A program made the position numbers and the translations under genes. From contig NZ_PHSU01000042.1 in assembly GCF_002814235.1 (NCBI RefSeq), positions 116,684-180,683 on the forward strand: a stretch of DNA of 64,000 nucleotides. The letters run 5' to 3'. The notes beneath the pieces were generated by a model, which saw only the letters and a list, made by a program, of their open reading frames with translations, was not told the origin of the DNA and did no database searches. Every line of letters begins with the position of its first letter. The first letter of the stretch is position 1. Origin of the DNA: Pseudomonas sp. QS1027 (GTDB lineage Bacteria > Pseudomonadota > Gammaproteobacteria > Pseudomonadales > Pseudomonadaceae). Shown here one piece after another: positions 46,155 through 55,869 of this stretch.

Positions 46155-46254
46155 GGTTTGCAGCGAGCGGGCCAGGCGTTTTATCCGACAAAGCGCGCAT
46201 CGCGGCGCCAACTTGGCTAAAATGCCGGCCTTTTCAGCATCCGCCGGAACCGTC

Positions 46255-46998
46255 GTGAGCAAAGAACCCGATCGCCTTTTCGCCCAGCCCCTGGCCCAGG
46301 TGCCGGACTTCGCCTTCAACGAAGACGTGGTGCGGGTCTTCCCGGACATGATCAAGCGCTCGGTGCCCGGCTACCCGACCATCGTCGAGAACCTCGGCGT
46401 GCTCGCCGCGCAGTTCGCCCAGCCCCACAGCGTGCTCTATGACCTGGGCAGCTCCCTCGGCGCGGTCACCCAGGCCCTGCGCCGTCACGTGCGCAGCGAC
46501 GGGTGCCGGGTGATCGCTGTGGATAACTCCGCGGCCATGGTCGAACGCTGCCGCCAGTACCTCAACGGCCAGGACTCGATGTTCCAGGAGCTGCTGCCGG
46601 TGGACGTGATCGAGGGCGATATCCTCGCCCTGGAATTCCAGCCGGCCTCGGTGGTGGCGCTGAACTTCACCCTGCAATTCATCGCCCCCGAACAGCGCCA
46701 GGCGTTGCTCGGGCGCATTCGCCAGGCCCTGCTGCCCGGCGGCGCGCTGATTCTCTCGGAGAAACTGCGTTTCAATGACCTCGAAGAACACGCGCTGCTC
46801 ACCGACCTGCACGTCGCCTTCAAGCGCGCCAATGGCTACAGCGAACTGGAAATTGCCCAGAAGCGCAGCGCCATCGAAAACGTCATGAAACCCGACAGCC
46901 TCGAAGAACACCGCGAACGCCTGCTGGCCGCGGGTTTCTCGAAAGTCGTGCCCTGGTTCCAATGCCTTAACTTTGCCTCGTTGATTGCCCTGCCATGA
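46255..46998 (+). CDS. cmoA: CmoA, carboxy-S-adenosylmethionine synthase
   Basis: 247 residues from the GTG at 46255, which has CGGAA upstream and gives the exact length of E. coli CmoA; the frame is open further upstream without homology. Family blocks: DRLFAQPLAQVPDFAFNEDV, PGYPTIVENLG, the methyltransferase motif YDLGSSLGAVT, VDNSAAMVERCR and NFTLQFIAPEQR. It makes carboxy-SAM from prephenate and SAM for wobble uridine modification. Overlaps cmoB by ATGA. Confidence 0.95.
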   Translation: MSKEPDRLFAQPLAQVPDFAFNEDVVRVFPDMIKRSVPGYPTIVENLGVLAAQFAQPHSVLYDLGSSLGAVTQALRRHVRSDGCRVIAVDNSAAMVERCRQYLNGQDSMFQELLPVDVIEGDILALEFQPASVVALNFTLQFIAPEQRQALLGRIRQALLPGGALILSEKLRFNDLEEHALLTDLHVAFKRANGYSELEIAQKRSAIENVMKPDSLEEHRERLLAAGFSKVVPWFQCLNFASLIALP

Positions 46999-47951
46999 TT
47001 GATCTGTCCCCCCTCGCCCGCCGCCTGGCGGGCACCCCTTTGGCCGCGTGGGCCAACGGCCTGCAAGCGCAACTCGATGCCCGCATGGAAAAAGGCCATG
47101 GCGACCTGGAGCGCTGGCAGAGCGCGCTCGATGCGCTGCCGAAGCTCCAGCCGACCCAGGTCGATCTGCTGAACGGCCTGACCCTGGACACTGATTGCGA
47201 CGACGCCACCCGCGCCAGGATGCGTAGCGCGCTGATGGGCTTGTGCCCGTGGCGCAAAGGCCCGTTCGATCTGTTCGGTGTGCATGTCGATACCGAATGG
47301 CGTTCGGACTGGAAATGGTCGCGGGTCGCCCCGCACCTGGACCTCAAGGGCAAGCGCATTCTCGATGTCGGTTGCGGCAACGGCTACTACATGTGGCGCA
47401 TGCTCGGGGCCGGCGCGGACACGGTGATCGGGGTCGATCCGAACTGGCTGTTCTTCTGCCAGTTCCAGGCTGTGCAGCGCTACTTGTCGGAGCCGTCGGC
47501 CTGGCATCTGCCATTCCCTTTCGAGGACCTGCCGGCCGAGCTGGAAGGCTTCGACACGGTGTTCTCCATGGGTGTGTTCTACCATCGGCGCTCGCCCATC
47601 GAGCATTTGCTGGCGCTCAAGGACTGCCTGGTCAAGGGCGGCGAACTGGTGCTGGAAACCCTGGTGGTGGAAGGTGACGAGCATCAGGTGTTGATGCCCG
47701 AAGATCGTTATGCGCAGATGCGCAATGTCTGGTTCCTGCCGTCGGTGCCGGCGCTGGAGCGCTGGTTGCGCCGTGCCGGGTTCAGCGACGTGCGCTGTGT
47801 CGATGTGAGCGTGACCACGGTGCAGGAGCAGCGCGGGACCGAGTGGATGAAGTATCAGTCGTTGAGTGACTTCCTCGATCCGGAAGATCACAGCAAGACC
47901 ATCGAAGGCTTGCCGGCGCCGATGCGGGCAGTGATGGTCGCCCGCAAGTAA
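46995..47951 (+). CDS. cmoB: CmoB, tRNA U34 carboxymethyltransferase
   Basis: 318 residues, coupled to cmoA. Contains the SAM-binding block RILDVGCGNGYYMWRMLGAG, GPFDLFGVHVDTEWRSDWKW, and VFYHRRSPIEHLLALKD typical of CmoB. It transfers the carboxymethyl group from carboxy-SAM to 5-hydroxyuridine at tRNA position 34, giving cmo5U and wider wobble decoding. Convergent with tadA, another anticodon-modifying gene, 12 bases away. Confidence 0.95.
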   Translation: MIDLSPLARRLAGTPLAAWANGLQAQLDARMEKGHGDLERWQSALDALPKLQPTQVDLLNGLTLDTDCDDATRARMRSALMGLCPWRKGPFDLFGVHVDTEWRSDWKWSRVAPHLDLKGKRILDVGCGNGYYMWRMLGAGADTVIGVDPNWLFFCQFQAVQRYLSEPSAWHLPFPFEDLPAELEGFDTVFSMGVFYHRRSPIEHLLALKDCLVKGGELVLETLVVEGDEHQVLMPEDRYAQMRNVWFLPSVPALERWLRRAGFSDVRCVDVSVTTVQEQRGTEWMKYQSLSDFLDPEDHSKTIEGLPAPMRAVMVARK

Positions 47952-47963
47952 GATTGGGGCGAC

Positions 47964-48455
47964 TCAGGACTTGCTTCTGCGGGCCTTGAAGAACTCGCTG
48001 AGGATGGCCCCGCACTCCTCAGCCAGGACGCCGCCTTCGAACAACACCCGGTGATTGAGAAAGTCCTGGGTAAAGAACTGCCCCTGGCTCTGCACGATCC
48101 CGGCCTTGGGTTCCAGTGCACCATAGACCACCCGTGCAATCCGCGAATGCACGATCAACCCGGCGCACATGCTGCACGGCTCCAGGGTCACGTACAGTGT
48201 GCTGCCCGGCAGTCGGTAGTTGTCGAGCGCCTGGGCGGCGGCGCGGATGGCGACCATCTCGGCATGGGCACTCGGATCGCTGCCACTGATCGGGCAATTG
48301 AAGCCCCGCCCGATGATTTCGCCGTCCTGCACCAGCACCGCGCCCACCGGCACTTCGCCCAACAGCGCACCCTGGGCGGCCAGCGCCAGGGCTTCACGCA
48401 TGAAGTCCTGGTCGCGACTGCGGTCGATGATCGGCGTCGGCCGTATCTGACGCAT
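47964..48455 (-). CDS. tadA: TadA, tRNA adenosine(34) deaminase
   Basis: 163 residues from the ATG at 48455, which overlaps the stop of cumA (TGATG). Zinc-dependent deaminase motifs: HAEMVAIRAAA (proton shuttle Glu) and PCSMCAG. Converts A34 to inosine in tRNA-Arg(ACG). In Pseudomonas putida GB-1 the gene following cumA (cumB) is the same deaminase, so the arrangement is old in the genus. The longer open frame upstream lies inside cumA. Confidence 0.92.
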   Translation of the reverse strand: MRQIRPTPIIDRSRDQDFMREALALAAQGALLGEVPVGAVLVQDGEIIGRGFNCPISGSDPSAHAEMVAIRAAAQALDNYRLPGSTLYVTLEPCSMCAGLIVHSRIARVVYGALEPKAGIVQSQGQFFTQDFLNHRVLFEGGVLAEECGAILSEFFKARRSKS

Positions 48456-49831
48456 CAGGCCACCTCGATGGCGGCCATCAGGCCGGTTTCCATATGGTCG
48501 ATCACATGGCAATGGAACATCCACACCCCCGGGTTATCCGCGACCAACGCCACCCGCGCCCGCTCGTTCTTGCCCAGCAGGTAGGTGTCGGTGAAGTACG
48601 GCGTGATCGTCTTGCGGTTCGAGGCGATGACCTTGAAGCTCATGCCGTGCAAGTGGATCGGGTGCTGATACTGGGTCATGTTCTTCAATTCGAAAATATA
48701 GCTCTTGCCCTTCACCAGCTTGGCGATGGGTCGGTCGGCGCAGGTCTTGTCGGTGATGTCCCAGGCCTTGCCGTTGATCTGCCAGAGGCTCGGTGGCTGG
48801 CCATTATCGACGTTCACCGAAACCGAGCCAACCCATTCGAAATTGAAGTTGAGCTTTTCTGCGTTCGCCAGGTCCGGCTCGGCTATCGGATTGGCCGGCA
48901 AGGCCTTCGGCCAGTCGGTCGCCGTGCCGCTGTCGGCCACCGAACGAAAGGTCGCCAGACGCACCGGACCGTTGCGCAGCGATAGCTCTTCACCGGCCGC
49001 CGGCGCCTTGATCGCCAGACAGATGCGCATCCCCGGTCCCAGCCAGTATTCCTTGCCCAACGGGCGCGGCTCCACCGGATTGCCATCCAGCGCATAGATC
49101 TGCGCCTCGACACCGGGGATATTGAGGCGATAAGTCAGGGTGTTGTCGAGGTTGAGCAGGCGAACCCGGGTGATCTGTCCGGCCGGTAAATCGACCACGG
49201 CTTGCGACACGCCGTTGACGGTCGAAAGGCGCCCCGCCGTGCCCCCACGCGCGGCTTCACGGGGAATGCTGAAAGGCACGAACGCGCCGGCTTCATCGAC
49301 GTGCCAGCTTTTCAGGCTCAAGGTGCGTTCGTGCTGGAAACCGGTGGGTTCACGTTCCTCGACAATCAGCGGACCGACCAGGCCGCGCCCCAGTTCTTCA
49401 CTGCTGTTGACGTGGGGGTGATACCAGTAGCTACCGGCGTCCGGGACACGGAACTTGTAGTCGAAGTATTCGCCAGGCAATACCGGCAATTGCGACACAT
49501 AGGGCACGCCGTCCATTTCCAGCGGCAGGCGGATACCGTGCCAGTGAATGGTGGTGGCCACCGGCAGGTGGTTGATAAAACGCACCCGCAGCCATTCACC
49601 CTGGCGCACCCGCAACTCGGTACCCGGCGCCGACGGGCCGAACGCCCAGGCCGGGGTTTGATGCCCGGCCACCAACTCGACGTCCAGGGGCGCGGCGATC
49701 AGCTCATAGTCATGGCCGGCATTGGCGTCGGCCATTTTCCCCAACCAGTAACGCGATGCACCGCCGGCTCCAACGCCCACCACTGCAAGACCGGCCAGTC
49801 CACCGAGTATCTGTCGACGGGTAAAGGACAT
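48455..49831 (-). CDS. cumA: CumA-type multicopper oxidase
   Basis: 458 residues. Twin-arginine signal (FTRRQILGGLAGLAVVGVGAGG) exports it folded. Copper ligands: HWHGIRLP, WYHPHVNSS, HPIHLHGMSF and FHCHVIDHMETGLM, so types 1, 2 and 3 sites are complete. Size and start match CumA of P. putida, originally linked to Mn(II) oxidation, although in other strains that role is disputed. The next gene is tadA with translational coupling, as in the cumAB pair. Start 49831 is preferred to GTG 49843. Confidence 0.87.
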   Translation of the reverse strand: MSFTRRQILGGLAGLAVVGVGAGGASRYWLGKMADANAGHDYELIAAPLDVELVAGHQTPAWAFGPSAPGTELRVRQGEWLRVRFINHLPVATTIHWHGIRLPLEMDGVPYVSQLPVLPGEYFDYKFRVPDAGSYWYHPHVNSSEELGRGLVGPLIVEEREPTGFQHERTLSLKSWHVDEAGAFVPFSIPREAARGGTAGRLSTVNGVSQAVVDLPAGQITRVRLLNLDNTLTYRLNIPGVEAQIYALDGNPVEPRPLGKEYWLGPGMRICLAIKAPAAGEELSLRNGPVRLATFRSVADSGTATDWPKALPANPIAEPDLANAEKLNFNFEWVGSVSVNVDNGQPPSLWQINGKAWDITDKTCADRPIAKLVKGKSYIFELKNMTQYQHPIHLHGMSFKVIASNRKTITPYFTDTYLLGKNERARVALVADNPGVWMFHCHVIDHMETGLMAAIEVA

Positions 49832-49919
49832 GAACGCAACCACCTCACCTATTCAGCCGCACGCCTGGGCGCGCAAAAGGCGAATACGATACACCCGCAG
49901 TTGCGAAACCGTAAGAAAA

Positions 49920-50210
49920 TCAGTCCAGCCCCAACAACAAATGGGCCACGCCACCGGCCAATATCATCACCCCGGCGACACCCGCCGCCCGCAATGCCGA
50001 CTGATCGACCCGGGTGCTGTCATTCAATGCCACCCGCAGGCGTGTCAGGGCCACGCGCTGGTGGGACTTGAGATTGCCCTCACCGCCCAGGGCCGCGACG
50101 ATCTCCGGGCGCAGCGCCTCTTCTGCCGTGGCAACCGGCGTACTCGCTTGATCCGCCACCAGGTCCGGCGTCAGGGCTTTCCAGAATGCCCGCTGAAATT
50201 TCTCGAACAT
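49920..50210 (-). CDS. EIIB-like PTS domain protein lacking the phosphocysteine
   Basis: 96 residues. The middle reads IVAALGGEGNLKSHQRVALTRLRVAL, which aligns with the EIIB motif of TreB in the same operon (LKGLGGAENLEQAAHCVTRLRLAL). The active-site Cys of C-x-TRLR is Val/Ala here, so it cannot accept phosphate in the normal way. A single hydrophobic helix (AAGVAGVMILAGGVAHLLLGL) ends the protein. It is the last gene of the trehalose operon, with 2 bases separating it from the EIIA-HPr-EI stop. Possible regulatory decoy or decaying domain. Confidence 0.75.
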   Translation of the reverse strand: MFEKFQRAFWKALTPDLVADQASTPVATAEEALRPEIVAALGGEGNLKSHQRVALTRLRVALNDSTRVDQSALRAAGVAGVMILAGGVAHLLLGLD

Positions 50211-50212
50211 GT

Positions 50213-52750
50213 TCAGTTCTCCAGGACCCGCGGCTGCAGCGCCGTGGTGTGTTGATGATCGAGCAGGGCTTCACGCACCTGCCCGGCGTTTTCCAGGCCA
50301 AGAATCCGTTGGGCCAACACCTGGCACTCCGTCAACTCGACCTCGCGGACCGCCGCCTTGATCGCCGGAATCAGCGGCACGCTGACCGACAGTTCATCCA
50401 CGCCCAAGCCCAGCAATACCGGCACCGCCAGCGCCTCGGAAGCCAGCGCACCACACACGCTGACCGGTTTGCCGTGGGCATGGGCGGCCTTCACGGTGGT
50501 GGCGATCAAGCGCAATACCGCCGGGTGCAGGCTGTCGGCCTGGCTCGCCAGCTGCGGGTGATCACGGTCCATGGCCAGGGTGTATTGGGTCAGGTCATTG
50601 GTGCCGATGGAAAAGAAGTCCACTTCGGGGGCGAACAGATCGGCCATCAGGGCCGCCGCCGGGACTTCGATCATGATCCCCAGTTTCGGCAACGCCTTGA
50701 GGCCCAAGGCCAGGGCTTCATCCTCGAGGAACTGGCGCGCCTGCCGCAACTCGGACAGTTGGGTAATCATCGGCAGCATGATGTGCAACTGGGTCAGCCC
50801 GGCACAGGCAAGAATCCCCCGCAATTGCTGACGCAGCAGTTCCGGGCGTTGCAGGCACAGGCGAATGCCGCGCATGCCGAGGAAGGGGTTGGCTTCAGGG
50901 TCCATCGGCACGTAGGCCAGGGGTTTGTCGCCACCGACATCAAGGGTGCGTACCACCAGGTTGCGCTGCGGTCCAAGGGCGCGGGCAATGGCCGAATAGG
51001 TCGCCGCCTGCTCCTCGACACTGGGCGCACTCTGGCGCTCCAGATAGAGAAACTCGGAACGCAGCAAACCAACCCCTTCGCCGCCCAGGGTCAACGACTG
51101 CTCCACCTCTTGCAGCGAGGCGACGTTGGCGGTCACCTCGAAATGATGACCGTCACGGGTACGCGCCGCCTCGGACGCCTGCTCCTTCTCGCGCTGGTGA
51201 CGCTGGCGTTGCTCCTGACGCTTGACCAGCAGGCGTTGAACATCCGCTTCTTCCGGCATCAGGTGCAGGCGCCCGAGGTCGGCATCGAGCAGCACCTGGG
51301 TACCGGCGGGCACCTTCAGGACCTCGGCGGGCAAACCACAGAGGGCCGGCAAACCGAATGCCCGGGCCAGGATCGCCACATGGCTGGTGGCCCCGCCACC
51401 GACGGTGACAAACCCAAGGACCCGGCGGGTATCGAGCCCGGCTGTTTGTGACGGGGTCAGTTGCTCGGCAATCAGGATGGCGTCGTCCGGCATCTCGGTG
51501 ACCCGCTCCTCGACCCCGAGAATCAGCCGCAGCACGCGCTGGCCGACGTCCTTCAAGTCCAGCGCGCGCTCGGCCAGCAAGCTGCTGCCCAGGCGCTCGA
51601 ACAAGGCACAGGTGTCCTCGGTGACCTGGCGCCAGGCGAACGCCGCGCTTTTACCCTGGGCGAGCAGGACCTGGGCCTGCTCCAACAGGCTCGGGTCTTC
51701 CAGCAATTCCTGATGCGCGCGGAAAATCTGCGCCTGGGCGCTGCCCTCGGCGTTGTCCCGCAACCGCTGCAAGGCCTGGGTCGCTTCGTCCAGGGCCCGC
51801 TCGAGCGATGCGCGCTCATGGGGCTCATCGGAACCGAACTCCGGAACTTCCAGCCGCTGTTCGGCCACCTGCACCACCCGACCGAAGGCCGAGCCCGGCG
51901 AGGCACACACACCGCGTAACAAGGTCGGCGAAGAGGCCTCGACCACCACAGGAATATCAATCACGGCCGCAGGCTCGACCGCCTCACCGCAACCCTCGGC
52001 CAGCAGGGCCGCCAGCGCCTCGATGGCGGCCGGGGCATCCTCGCCCACCGCACTGACCTGCAACACATCGCCACGTACCGTCTGCAAGGCCATGATCGCC
52101 ACCAGGGACTTGGCATTCGCGCTGTCCTGGCGCCGATGCACCACGATGTTCGCGGCAAAACCCTTGGCCGCCTGGGCCAGCACCGCCGCCGGACGGGCGT
52201 GCAGGCCATTGGCGTTGGGCAAGGTCACGGGGCTTGAGAACAACGCCTCGCCTTCCTCTTCCAGCACCGGACCCGCCGATGCACCGTTGTGCTCGACACG
52301 CAGCAGCGGCGCACCGCTTTCAATCAAACCACTGGCCGGAGCCAGCCGGGTGAACGTCTCGCCACTGACCACCAACACCAGGGTCAACAGACTGCGGGCG
52401 TGCAAGGCGATGTAATCGACATCGAACTCGATCAACGCCTGCCCGGCCGTCACCCGCTCGCCCTCGCGGACCAGGGCGGTGAAGCCCTTGCCCTGAAGCT
52501 GCACGGTGTCCAGGCCGATATGCATCAGCACCTGCACGCCGTGATCGTCGGTAATGCTGATGGCATGGCCGCTGGCCTGGACATTGCTCACCACCCCGGC
52601 CAACGGTGCGCAGAGCACCGAAGACGTCGGGTCGATGCACAGGCCATCACCGATCATGCGACTGGAGAACACCGGATCAGGCACCTGATCCAACTCGATC
52701 AGCACCCCGGACAGGGGCGCGAGCAGTTCCAGGGAAGAGGTTGCGGTCAT
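50213..52750 (-). CDS. Fused PTS EIIA(Glc)-HPr-EI phosphotransferase
   Basis: 845 residues. EIIA of glucose type (1-150) with active His in VQVLMHIGLDTVQL; HPr (about 170-260) with GLHARPAAVLAQA; enzyme I (about 275-845) with active His in GGATSHVAILARAFGLP and the PEP-binding C-terminal barrel (LRTLDVGGDKPL, RGIRLCLQRPELL, FFSIGTNDLTQYTLA). One polypeptide carries phosphate from PEP to the EIIB of TreB, so trehalose uptake needs no other PTS proteins. NagF of P. aeruginosa has the same domain order. Operon position between the porin and the EIIB-like gene. Confidence 0.92.
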   Translation of the reverse strand: MTATSSLELLAPLSGVLIELDQVPDPVFSSRMIGDGLCIDPTSSVLCAPLAGVVSNVQASGHAISITDDHGVQVLMHIGLDTVQLQGKGFTALVREGERVTAGQALIEFDVDYIALHARSLLTLVLVVSGETFTRLAPASGLIESGAPLLRVEHNGASAGPVLEEEGEALFSSPVTLPNANGLHARPAAVLAQAAKGFAANIVVHRRQDSANAKSLVAIMALQTVRGDVLQVSAVGEDAPAAIEALAALLAEGCGEAVEPAAVIDIPVVVEASSPTLLRGVCASPGSAFGRVVQVAEQRLEVPEFGSDEPHERASLERALDEATQALQRLRDNAEGSAQAQIFRAHQELLEDPSLLEQAQVLLAQGKSAAFAWRQVTEDTCALFERLGSSLLAERALDLKDVGQRVLRLILGVEERVTEMPDDAILIAEQLTPSQTAGLDTRRVLGFVTVGGGATSHVAILARAFGLPALCGLPAEVLKVPAGTQVLLDADLGRLHLMPEEADVQRLLVKRQEQRQRHQREKEQASEAARTRDGHHFEVTANVASLQEVEQSLTLGGEGVGLLRSEFLYLERQSAPSVEEQAATYSAIARALGPQRNLVVRTLDVGGDKPLAYVPMDPEANPFLGMRGIRLCLQRPELLRQQLRGILACAGLTQLHIMLPMITQLSELRQARQFLEDEALALGLKALPKLGIMIEVPAAALMADLFAPEVDFFSIGTNDLTQYTLAMDRDHPQLASQADSLHPAVLRLIATTVKAAHAHGKPVSVCGALASEALAVPVLLGLGVDELSVSVPLIPAIKAAVREVELTECQVLAQRILGLENAGQVREALLDHQHTTALQPRVLEN

Positions 52751-52813
52751 GACATCACCTTTATCATTGTTCTTTGAAGCGCCGGCGCGGCGAAGGCCGC
52801 GCCAGCATAGGAC

Positions 52814-54037
52814 TTATTCCCACCAATACTCGACCTGCACACCGAAATTGGAGCCATGCAGGGCGCTGCCGAAACTACCGGTATCGGACAACGCCGACCC
52901 CGCATCGAACTGATTGGCCGCACGCTGGGCCGCCGCGTTCCAACTGGCATAGGTGTAGTAGAGGCGTATCTCGGGCCGCGTCCAGAAATCCGGACCTCGG
53001 GGTGACCAGGTGGGGGCGAAGGTAAACTTGCTGAGCTTGCGGGTGCCGCCCGGCGCCTCGATCTGGTCATGGCCCAATTCGGTCACGAGCTTGAACTGCT
53101 CGGTAATGGCGTAGGTCGGACGTACCCCCAGGGAGATCCAGTTCTGGCCCTGGCCGTCGGGACGAATGTCCTTCTGGTACACGGCCTCGATCTGCCCGCC
53201 GAATTGTCGCGTGATCTGCCAGTCGAAAAACTCGACCGCACGGTAGCTCTTGTTGCTGGTGTCCAGGGTCGGATCACCGGTGTAGCCCAGTCCGGTACCC
53301 GGCCCCTCGCCGTATTGCAGGGCGAACTTGTTCTTGCCGCCGAGGAAGTTCTTCTGCACATGCTGCGCGGTAATGGCCCAGCCCTGGTGGGTGTCGCGGC
53401 GTTCCGGCGCGTCGATGTAACTGACACCGAACTCCATCTGGCCGTCGGTATTGGTCTTGAAGCCGGCGACGTTGAAGTCGTGACGGTTGAGATAGTCCTT
53501 CTGGTACAGGTTGTCCTTGCGCGAGAAGGCATAGCTGTATTTCAAGTCGCCGATCTTCACGTCCTCGATACCGCCGCCGGTGGCGCTCTGGTTCCAGTAG
53601 TAGAAGTCGGAGATATGGATGTCGTTACGCTTGTAGTAACGCCGCCCGGCCCACACCGAACCGCCATTGAGCGAGGGCAGGTTCGACCACTTGGCGAACA
53701 TCTCCGGCATGCGCACCGTGCCGTTGTCACCGTCGAAACTGGGATTGTGACCGTACTTGTTGTACAGCGAAGCCATCCCATCGACGCTGAGCACCGAGCC
53801 GTCGTCGAGGGTCAGCAGGTCCTGGCGCAACTCGAGTTCCGCATACTGTTCGCACTCGTTGCCCAGGCGATACTTGGAGTCCGCACCGGGCAAATGGAAA
53901 CAGCTTTGCGAACCGCCGCTGGTCGAACCGCCCAGGCCGCTGCGCAAGTAACCGGCGAACTCCAGGGCCTGGGCCGAGAATGGCAACCCCAGACACACGC
54001 AAGACACCACAAGACCGCGATTTATTGTTGTTTTCAT
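52814..54037 (-). CDS. LamB-type maltoporin / carbohydrate porin
   Basis: 407 residues from the ATG at 54037, with GGGGGAG upstream and a signal peptide (RGLVVSCVCLGLPFSAQA). Mature start LEFAGYLRSGLGGSTSGGSQ matches LamB, followed by the two-Cys loop CFHLPGADSKYRLGNEC and a barrel ending in EYWWE. Length is typical. It should let trehalose or other alpha-glucosides cross the outer membrane. Co-directional with treC and treB, probably in one operon. Confidence 0.87.
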   Translation of the reverse strand: MKTTINRGLVVSCVCLGLPFSAQALEFAGYLRSGLGGSTSGGSQSCFHLPGADSKYRLGNECEQYAELELRQDLLTLDDGSVLSVDGMASLYNKYGHNPSFDGDNGTVRMPEMFAKWSNLPSLNGGSVWAGRRYYKRNDIHISDFYYWNQSATGGGIEDVKIGDLKYSYAFSRKDNLYQKDYLNRHDFNVAGFKTNTDGQMEFGVSYIDAPERRDTHQGWAITAQHVQKNFLGGKNKFALQYGEGPGTGLGYTGDPTLDTSNKSYRAVEFFDWQITRQFGGQIEAVYQKDIRPDGQGQNWISLGVRPTYAITEQFKLVTELGHDQIEAPGGTRKLSKFTFAPTWSPRGPDFWTRPEIRLYYTYASWNAAAQRAANQFDAGSALSDTGSFGSALHGSNFGVQVEYWWE

Positions 54038-54137
54038 TGGCTCCCCCATTATTTTTATTGTGCAGTGCTTGTTGATTATCGGGCGCGGCTCTCCCGCGCA
54101 CGATTTGCTGCGAACGGCATTAAATGAATGAAACGCC

Positions 54138-55787
54138 TTATTTTTCTGACAGATGCAGTACAAAAGACTCGTAAGGTTTCAGCGACAGATGTCGGCTACG
54201 CGGCAAGTCACCGGCGTAGTTACCGATCACCAGACGCTGGCTCTGGCCATCGATGAAAACGCCTTCGGGCAATTCAACTTCACAAGGCTCGGCATAGAAG
54301 TTGTTCACCACCAGCAGTCGCTCGCCCTGCCCCTCACGCACATAGGCCCAGACCCGTGGATGTTCCGGCAGCAACTGGCGGTAGACACCGTCCACCATCA
54401 GCGCTTCGCCGCGCCGCAAACCGACCAGGGCGCGGTAGTGATGCAGCACCGAGCCGGCATCGTCGAACTGTTTGTCGACATTGATCCAGGCGGCGTTCGG
54501 CGGCACATCGATCCAGGGTTGGGCAGTGCTGAAACCAGCATTCGGCCCGGCACTCCATTGCATCGGTGTACGCCCGTTGTCCCGGGATTTCTGCATGATC
54601 GCGGCCATGCTCGCGGCTTCGGAGTCGCCCGCTTCGCGCTTGAGCCGGTAGATGTTCAGGGTCTCGACATCGCGGTACTGCTCGATGGACTCGAAACCCG
54701 GATTGGTCATGCCCAGCTCTTCGCCTTGATAGATGTACGGCGTCCCCTGGAGGAAATGCAACGCGGTGGCGAGCATCTTCGCGGACACGTCCCGGTATTC
54801 GCCGTCATGGCCGAAGCGCGAGACCACCCGTGGCTGGTCGTGGTTACACCAGAACAGCGCATTCCAGCCGCCACCGGCCTGCATGCCGGTCTGCCAGTCG
54901 GAGAGGATGCGCTTGAGTTCGAGGAAATCGAAATCGGCGCGAACCCATTTCTCCATGTTCGGGTAATCAACCTTCAGGTGATGGAAGTTGAAGGTCATCG
55001 ACAGCTCTTGGGACTCCGGATGCGAATAGCGGATGCAGTGCGCAAGGCTGGTGGAGGACATTTCGCCGACATTGATCAGGTCATGGCCCTCGAAGACTTC
55101 GCGGTGCATTTCCTGCAGGTAGTCGTGCACGTTCGGACCGTCGGTGTAGAAACGGCGGCCGTCGCTGGCGTCTTCGGGAAAATCGGCGGGCTTGGAGATC
55201 AGGTTAATCACATCCAGGCGGAAGCCACCGACGCCCTTGTCGCGCCAGAAGCGCATCATCTTGAACACTTCCTGGCGCACCTGGGGATTGTCCCAGTTCA
55301 GGTCGGCCTGGGTGTGGTCGAACAGGTGCAGGTAATACTGACCGGTCTGGGCCTCGTACTCCCAGGCATTGCCACCGAACTTCGACTGCCAGTTGTTCGG
55401 CTGGTCGCGCCAGATGTAGAAATCCCGGTACGGGTTGTCGAGGCTGCTACGAGCCTGGCGGAACCATTCGTGTTCGATCGAGGTGTGGTTGACCACGATA
55501 TCGAGCATCAGCTTGATCCCGCGCTTGCCGGCTTCGGCGATCAGCAGGTCGCAGTCGGCCATGGTCCCGTAGCTCGGGTCGATGGCGTAGTAGTCGCTGA
55601 TGTCGTAGCCGTTGTCACGCTGCGGCGAACGCAGGAACGGCGTGATCCACAGACAGTCGACGCCCAGCCACTTGAGGTAGTCGAGCTTGTCGACCACGCC
55701 CAGCAGATCGCCGGTGGCCTGGCCTGAGTGGCTGTAGAAACTTTTCGGGTAGATCTGGTAGATCACCGAACGCTGCCAGTCTTGCAT
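54138..55787 (-). CDS. treC: TreC, trehalose-6-phosphate hydrolase (GH13)
   Basis: 549 residues. GH13 signatures: VDCLWITPFLRSPQRDNGYDISDY, DIVVNHTS, GGFRLDVINLISK (nucleophile Asp), NVGEMSST (acid/base Glu) and WCNHDQPRVVSRFG. The set fits trehalose-6-phosphate hydrolase, which splits the imported trehalose 6-phosphate into glucose and glucose 6-phosphate in the cytoplasm. It lies 82 bases after treB and upstream of the porin gene. Confidence 0.93.
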   Translation of the reverse strand: MQDWQRSVIYQIYPKSFYSHSGQATGDLLGVVDKLDYLKWLGVDCLWITPFLRSPQRDNGYDISDYYAIDPSYGTMADCDLLIAEAGKRGIKLMLDIVVNHTSIEHEWFRQARSSLDNPYRDFYIWRDQPNNWQSKFGGNAWEYEAQTGQYYLHLFDHTQADLNWDNPQVRQEVFKMMRFWRDKGVGGFRLDVINLISKPADFPEDASDGRRFYTDGPNVHDYLQEMHREVFEGHDLINVGEMSSTSLAHCIRYSHPESQELSMTFNFHHLKVDYPNMEKWVRADFDFLELKRILSDWQTGMQAGGGWNALFWCNHDQPRVVSRFGHDGEYRDVSAKMLATALHFLQGTPYIYQGEELGMTNPGFESIEQYRDVETLNIYRLKREAGDSEAASMAAIMQKSRDNGRTPMQWSAGPNAGFSTAQPWIDVPPNAAWINVDKQFDDAGSVLHHYRALVGLRRGEALMVDGVYRQLLPEHPRVWAYVREGQGERLLVVNNFYAEPCEVELPEGVFIDGQSQRLVIGNYAGDLPRSRHLSLKPYESFVLHLSEK

Positions 55788-55869
55788 GGGGATTCCTTGG
55801 TCGTGCCAGTGGTAGCTGTGTTGTGTTTTCGGACGTCAACGCGAGCACCCTCGCGCTGACGTTGCCGGA

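Noticed and set aside
54140..54160. A TTTCTGACAG sequence near the treC stop as a ninth operator.
   Set aside because: Only one half of the dyad is present, and it lies within the 3' end of treC with no promoter-like boxes after it.
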